Shown here one piece after another: positions 38,923-41,452 of a DNA stretch of 41,452 nt (positions are counted from its first letter, which is position 1; every line of letters begins with the position of its first letter). The stretch covers positions 1 to 41,452 of the forward strand of contig JAURYL010000029.1 in NCBI GenBank assembly GCA_030653935.1, written 5' to 3'. Below the pieces are notes generated by a model. That model ran no database searches. It was given only the letters and a program-made list of their open reading frames with translations, and was not told where the DNA came from. The translations under genes and the position numbers were made by a program. This DNA comes from Pseudomonadota bacterium (lineage in GTDB: Bacteria > Pseudomonadota > Gammaproteobacteria > Burkholderiales > Thiobacillaceae).

Positions 38923-39099
38923 TGTAGGAGCGCCGCTCGCGGCGCGATGGCTCCGGCAAGCGGCACTGGGGTTGCCGGCGGTCCCTCCCAGATTCGGGCC
39001 GCAAGCGGACCCTCCCAGATTCGGGCCGCAAGCGGTCCCTCCCAGATTCGGGCCGCAAGCGGTCCCTCCCAGATTCGGGCCGCAAGCGGTCCCTCCTAC
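38923..39099 (-). repeat. REP copy plus 27-bp tandem array derived from it
   Basis: At 38924-38945 GTAGGAG is followed by a perfect 7-2-7 hairpin GCGCCGC-TC-GCGGCGC on the plus strand. From 38980 four 27-bp copies (38980, 39007, 39034, 39061) and a partial fifth (39088-39099) follow, nearly identical except for one T-to-A in the second. Read on the minus strand each unit contains GGGACCGC-TT-GCGGCCCG and the outermost begins GTAGGAG, so the array appears to be REPs of the same family repeated head to tail. It has no unique spacers, so it is not a CRISPR. Confidence 0.85.
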
Positions 39100-40100
39100 T
39101 GGTAATCGAAGGAATCCGAGAAAAAGGCGTCTTCCGGTAGCCCACGCGCCATGAAATCGCGCCGCGCCGCCTGGATCATGGGCGGCGCGCCGCAGGCGTA
39201 AACCTCGTAGCCCGAGAGGTCGGCGAAGTCGGCCAGTACCGCTTCATGCACGAAGCCGGTGCGGCCCGGCCAGTTGTCTTCCGGTGAAGGTTGGCTGAGC
39301 ACCGGGATGAAGTCGAAATGCGCGTGCCGCTGTTGCCACTGCGCCGGAACTTCCGCCTGATAAATGTCGCGCGGGCCGCGCGCGCCCCAATAGAGCACGA
39401 ACTGGCGGTCGATCTCATGATGGAAGGCATGCGCCAGGATGCTCTTGATCGGCGCGAAGCCGGTACCGCCAGCGACGAAGATCACCGGCTTGTCCGACTC
39501 GCGCAGGAAGAAACTGCCGTGCGGGCCGTTGATGCGCATGATGTCCTTGGCTTTCATTGTGCCGAACACCTGCTCGGTGAACTTACCGCCCGCCACATGG
39601 CGGACATGCAGTTCCAGCAGACCATCCTCTTCCGGCGAGTTGGCCAGGGAGAAGCTGCGCCGCTGCCCGTCCTTGAGCAGGAAGTCGAGGTACTGGCCGG
39701 GCAGGAACTGCAAACGTTCGTTGGCCGGCAGTTTCAGAAAGAGGGCCATCACGTCATCGGCCAGCTTTTCCATGCGCTCCACCCGGCACGGCAGGGTTCT
39801 CACCGGCACGTCCTTGGCCGCCCCCACTTCCTTGACTTCGATGCTGAGATCGCTGTTTGCCGTCGCGCAACAGAAAAGGGCCATGCCCTTCGCCTTGTCT
39901 TCCGGCGAGAGCGCGCTTTCCTGGTGACTGCCGTAGTCGATTTCACCCGCCAGAACCTTGCCCTTGCACGCACCACAGGCGCCATTGCGGCAGCCATAGG
40001 GCAGGGAAAAGCCGGCATTGAGCGCGGCGGCGAGCAGGGTGTCGCCGGTGTTGACGGTAAACTGATGGCCGCTGGGCTGAATGGTGACCTGGTGGGACAT
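39096..40100 (-). CDS. Ferredoxin-dependent flavin reductase (2Fe-2S plus FNR domains)
   Basis: A 334-residue electron-transfer protein. The N-terminal plant-type [2Fe-2S] domain has the cluster motif LPYGCRNGACGACKG with a fourth cysteine in LFCC (the C-x4-C-x2-C...C pattern). An FAD-binding barrel follows (GQYLDFLLKDGQRRSFSLAN, the RxYS-like motif) and then an NAD(P)-binding domain (VIFVAGGTGFAPIKSILAH; ACGAPPMIQAARRDF). This is the layout of CDP-6-deoxy-glucoseen reductase (AscD/RfbI) and of the reductases of aromatic oxygenases; the electron acceptor is unknown. MSHQVTIQPSG is chosen as the start (GAGGAAAT upstream). The TAG stop coincides with the first bases of the REP array, so the repeat may supply it. 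Confidence 0.9.
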   Translation of the reverse strand: MSHQVTIQPSGHQFTVNTGDTLLAAALNAGFSLPYGCRNGACGACKGKVLAGEIDYGSHQESALSPEDKAKGMALFCCATANSDLSIEVKEVGAAKDVPVRTLPCRVERMEKLADDVMALFLKLPANERLQFLPGQYLDFLLKDGQRRSFSLANSPEEDGLLELHVRHVAGGKFTEQVFGTMKAKDIMRINGPHGSFFLRESDKPVIFVAGGTGFAPIKSILAHAFHHEIDRQFVLYWGARGPRDIYQAEVPAQWQQRHAHFDFIPVLSQPSPEDNWPGRTGFVHEAVLADFADLSGYEVYACGAPPMIQAARRDFMARGLPEDAFFSDSFDYQ

Positions 40101-40129
40101 TCCGATTTCCTCTCTGTGCTGAAAAACTG

Positions 40130-40990
40130 ATGCGTATCCTGATTGTGGGTTGCGGCGATGTGGGCTTGCGCGCCGCGCGACTGCTCGCGGGACATGCCCG
40201 CCTTTATGGCTTGATTCGTTCACCAGAACGCGCGGAGGCACTGCGCGCCGTCGGTGTAACCCCCCTATTCGGTGATCTCGATGACCGAGCCAGCCTCAAG
40301 CGCCTGGCGGGCCTGGCCGATGTGGTGTTGCATTTCGCGCCACCACCCGCGCAAGGGGAACGCGATCCGCGTACCCGTCGCCTGCTGGCCGCCCTTGGGC
40401 GCGGCAGTCTATCCCAATTGATCTATATCAGCACCAGCGGGGTATACGGCGACTGTGGCGGCGAGGTGGTGTCGGAAACCCGGCCGGCGCGGCCCAACAA
40501 CCCCCGTGCCCACCGCCGCGCCGATGCCGAAGCGCAATTGCGCCGCTTCGGTATGCGCGCCACTCAGGTCAGTCTGCTGCGCGCCCCCGGCATCTACGCG
40601 CAGAACCGCATGCCGGAAGAACGGGTGAAGAAAGCCCTGCCCGCCATCGTCAGCGCCGACGACGTTCACACCAACCACATTCACGCCGACGACCTCGCCC
40701 GCCTGGCCATCGCCACGCTGTTTCATGGACGCCGCAACCGCCTCTACAACGCCGTGGACGACAGCGGCCTGAAAATGGGCGACTGGTTTGACGTGGTCGC
40801 CGATCACCTCGGCCTGCCGCGCCCCCCGCGTCTGCCCCGCGAACAAGTCATCGCCGCCGTCACCCCGGCCATGCGCACTTTCCTTACCGAATCACGGCGC
40901 TTGTCGAATCGACGTATCAAAAAAGAACTGCGTTTCCGACTGCGCTACCCCACGGTTAGGGAAGGATTGCGGGGCTGGGAGCCGTCATAA
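40130..40990 (+). CDS. NAD(P)-dependent epimerase/dehydratase-like protein (YeeZ-like)
   Basis: A 286-residue extended-SDR protein. The nucleotide-binding MRILIVGCGDVGLRAARLL (GxGxxG, about residues 7-12) opens the chain. FGDLDDRASLKRLAGLADVVLHFAPPP is the second nucleotide-contacting segment. YISTSGVYGDCGGEVVSE contains a tyrosine and serine in the usual SDR order, although the classic YxxxK is not visible (HRRADAEAQLRRF instead). It resembles YeeZ-type proteins whose substrate is unknown. It starts 29 nt from the divergent reductase gene. The end REGLRGWEPS is typical of the group. Confidence 0.85.
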   Translation: MRILIVGCGDVGLRAARLLAGHARLYGLIRSPERAEALRAVGVTPLFGDLDDRASLKRLAGLADVVLHFAPPPAQGERDPRTRRLLAALGRGSLSQLIYISTSGVYGDCGGEVVSETRPARPNNPRAHRRADAEAQLRRFGMRATQVSLLRAPGIYAQNRMPEERVKKALPAIVSADDVHTNHIHADDLARLAIATLFHGRRNRLYNAVDDSGLKMGDWFDVVADHLGLPRPPRLPREQVIAAVTPAMRTFLTESRRLSNRRIKKELRFRLRYPTVREGLRGWEPS

Positions 40991-41039
40991 AGCGCGGGAA
41001 ACTGGCTGCGGGTCATGCCGGCAAGCGGGCTGCGGCCAC

Positions 41040-41213
41040 TCAACCGTCTGAGTCGTAAAACCGAATCGAATTGCGTCCCGCCTCTTTGGCTTCATACATG
41101 GCCGCATCAGCCCAATTAAAGAGGTCGTCCTGGTCGCTTTCATGATTGAGGAACAGGGCCACGCCGATACTTACGGTGCATTGATGCTCAATGCTGGTAT
41201 CGAGTGTGAACGG
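41040..41213 (-). pseudogene. Fragment of a GGDEF (diguanylate cyclase) domain
   Basis: The minus strand encodes PFTLDTSIEHQCTVSIGVAL, then FLNHESDQDDLFNWADAAMY and EAKEAGRNSIRFYDSDG before a TGA at 41042-41040. This is the C-terminal third of a GGDEF domain (SIGVALF, ADxAMYxAKxxGRN), which makes cyclic di-GMP when complete. An in-frame TAG lies immediately upstream (41216-41214) and the GGDEF motif itself is absent, so only a remnant persists. From 41217 to the window end no gene is apparent. Confidence 0.85.
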
Positions 41214-41311
41214 CTATCCAAATCCGCGTAAATCTGGCGGCAAGGGCATATAGGCGTTCTCCCTGGTTATGGGGCTGGTGCCGACGAATTTGCTTCAGGA
41301 GAGGGGTCTGT

Positions 41312-41370
41312 CGCGGAGTGGGGGTGTTGGAAGGCGCCCGAAGGGCGACTGGAAACACCCCCACTCCGCG
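41312..41370. repeat. 59-bp perfect inverted repeat
   Basis: CGCGGAGTGGGGGTGTT at 41312-41328 and its exact reverse complement at 41354-41370 flank a 25-nt loop that contains a second hairpin, CGCCC-GAA-GGGCG (41335-41347). It lies in gene-free DNA beyond the GGDEF remnant. There is no adjacent transposase within the window. The family is not recognised. Confidence 0.8.
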
Positions 41371-41452
41371 CGGCGGCAAGTCGATGGGGAGGGGTGGCGC
41401 GCGTCAGCCAGGACGGCGGCGAGCCGGGGGGGTGGCAAGCGCGACGAGGATG

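Noticed and set aside
38980-39099. CRISPR-like array of 27-bp repeats
   Set aside because: Repeats are directly abutting with no unique spacers, no cas genes nearby, and the unit is REP-derived.
38861-39145. Small minus-strand frame with repeated RDRLRPESG
   Set aside because: It is the translation of the 27-bp tandem array and overlaps a terminal stop region; no start site or homology.
41312-41370. Integron attC site
   Set aside because: Perfect 17-bp arms lack the R-box/L-box asymmetry and extrahelical bases, and no cassette or integrase is seen.
1-41452. tRNA, rRNA or other known structured RNA genes
   Set aside because: No cloverleaf-like or rRNA sequence was recognised on either strand by eye; a covariance-model scan was not possible.

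Overview
The window is about 41 kb of GC-rich bacterial chromosome. Nearly all of it is housekeeping DNA, read as betaproteobacterial (Rhodocyclales/Nitrosomonadales-like). The basis is a complete dcw (division and cell wall) cluster ending ftsQ-ftsA-ftsZ-lpxC, the dapF/DUF484 neighbourhood, the FtsZ tail, and the gpmI-envC-ctpA-moeB-grxD order. Assignment to a genus is not possible from the sequence alone. Lipid A synthesis (lpxC) and an RND/TolC pump show a Gram-negative envelope.

Layout. 1-2512: the end of dapF, then a small accessory island between dapF and a DUF484 gene. The island holds a REP-type inverted pair, a type II toxin-antitoxin pair, and an in-frame scar of a PstI/BsuBI-like restriction-modification system. 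A 160-bp palindrome abuts the DUF484 stop, and xerC is absent from its usual place. 2736-22049: the dcw operon (mraZ rsmH ftsL ftsI murE murF mraY murD ftsW murG murC murB-ddl ftsQ ftsA ftsZ, then lpxC), driven by a sigma70-like promoter that overlaps MraZ boxes. Most genes overlap by 1-14 nt. 22049-26278: small mixed genes, namely a membrane miniprotein, DUF2058, a PLP aminotransferase, a Rossmann protein, grxC with a YibN-like rhodanese, and a Uma2 protein. 26316-32875: an efflux operon on the minus strand, consisting of an ArsR-family regulator, TolC-like protein, membrane-fusion lipoprotein, RND permease and a translationally coupled DUF2892 protein. 33022-38462: gpmI, an EnvC-like activator, a CtpA protease, a conserved hypothetical and a MoeB/ThiF protein, closed by a bidirectional terminator. 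38527-41452: grxD, a REP-derived 27-bp tandem array, a ferredoxin-type reductase, an epimerase-like protein, a GGDEF remnant and a perfect hairpin.

Two signals stand out. First, the operon that builds the cell wall is peppered with short repeats that sit inside open reading frames and keep them open: GTAGGAG-led 7-2-7 hairpins, GCCGGCT hairpins and heptamer arrays (GGGGCAA, ATTTCGG, AACCGCC/AACTGCG). They add about 8-40 residues to MurE, MurD, MurG, MurC and FtsQ. One translated REP lies in the linker that joins MurB and Ddl into a single 643-codon frame. Second, the ArsR protein has two cysteines 66 residues apart (C35, C101), at the positions used by the persulfide sensors SqrR and BigR. 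It lies upstream of an RND pump whose last gene is a DUF2892 membrane protein and whose promoter carries two palindromes. A rhodanese and glutaredoxin lie nearby. This suggests a reactive-sulfur- or thiol-responsive efflux system, which is inference rather than demonstration.
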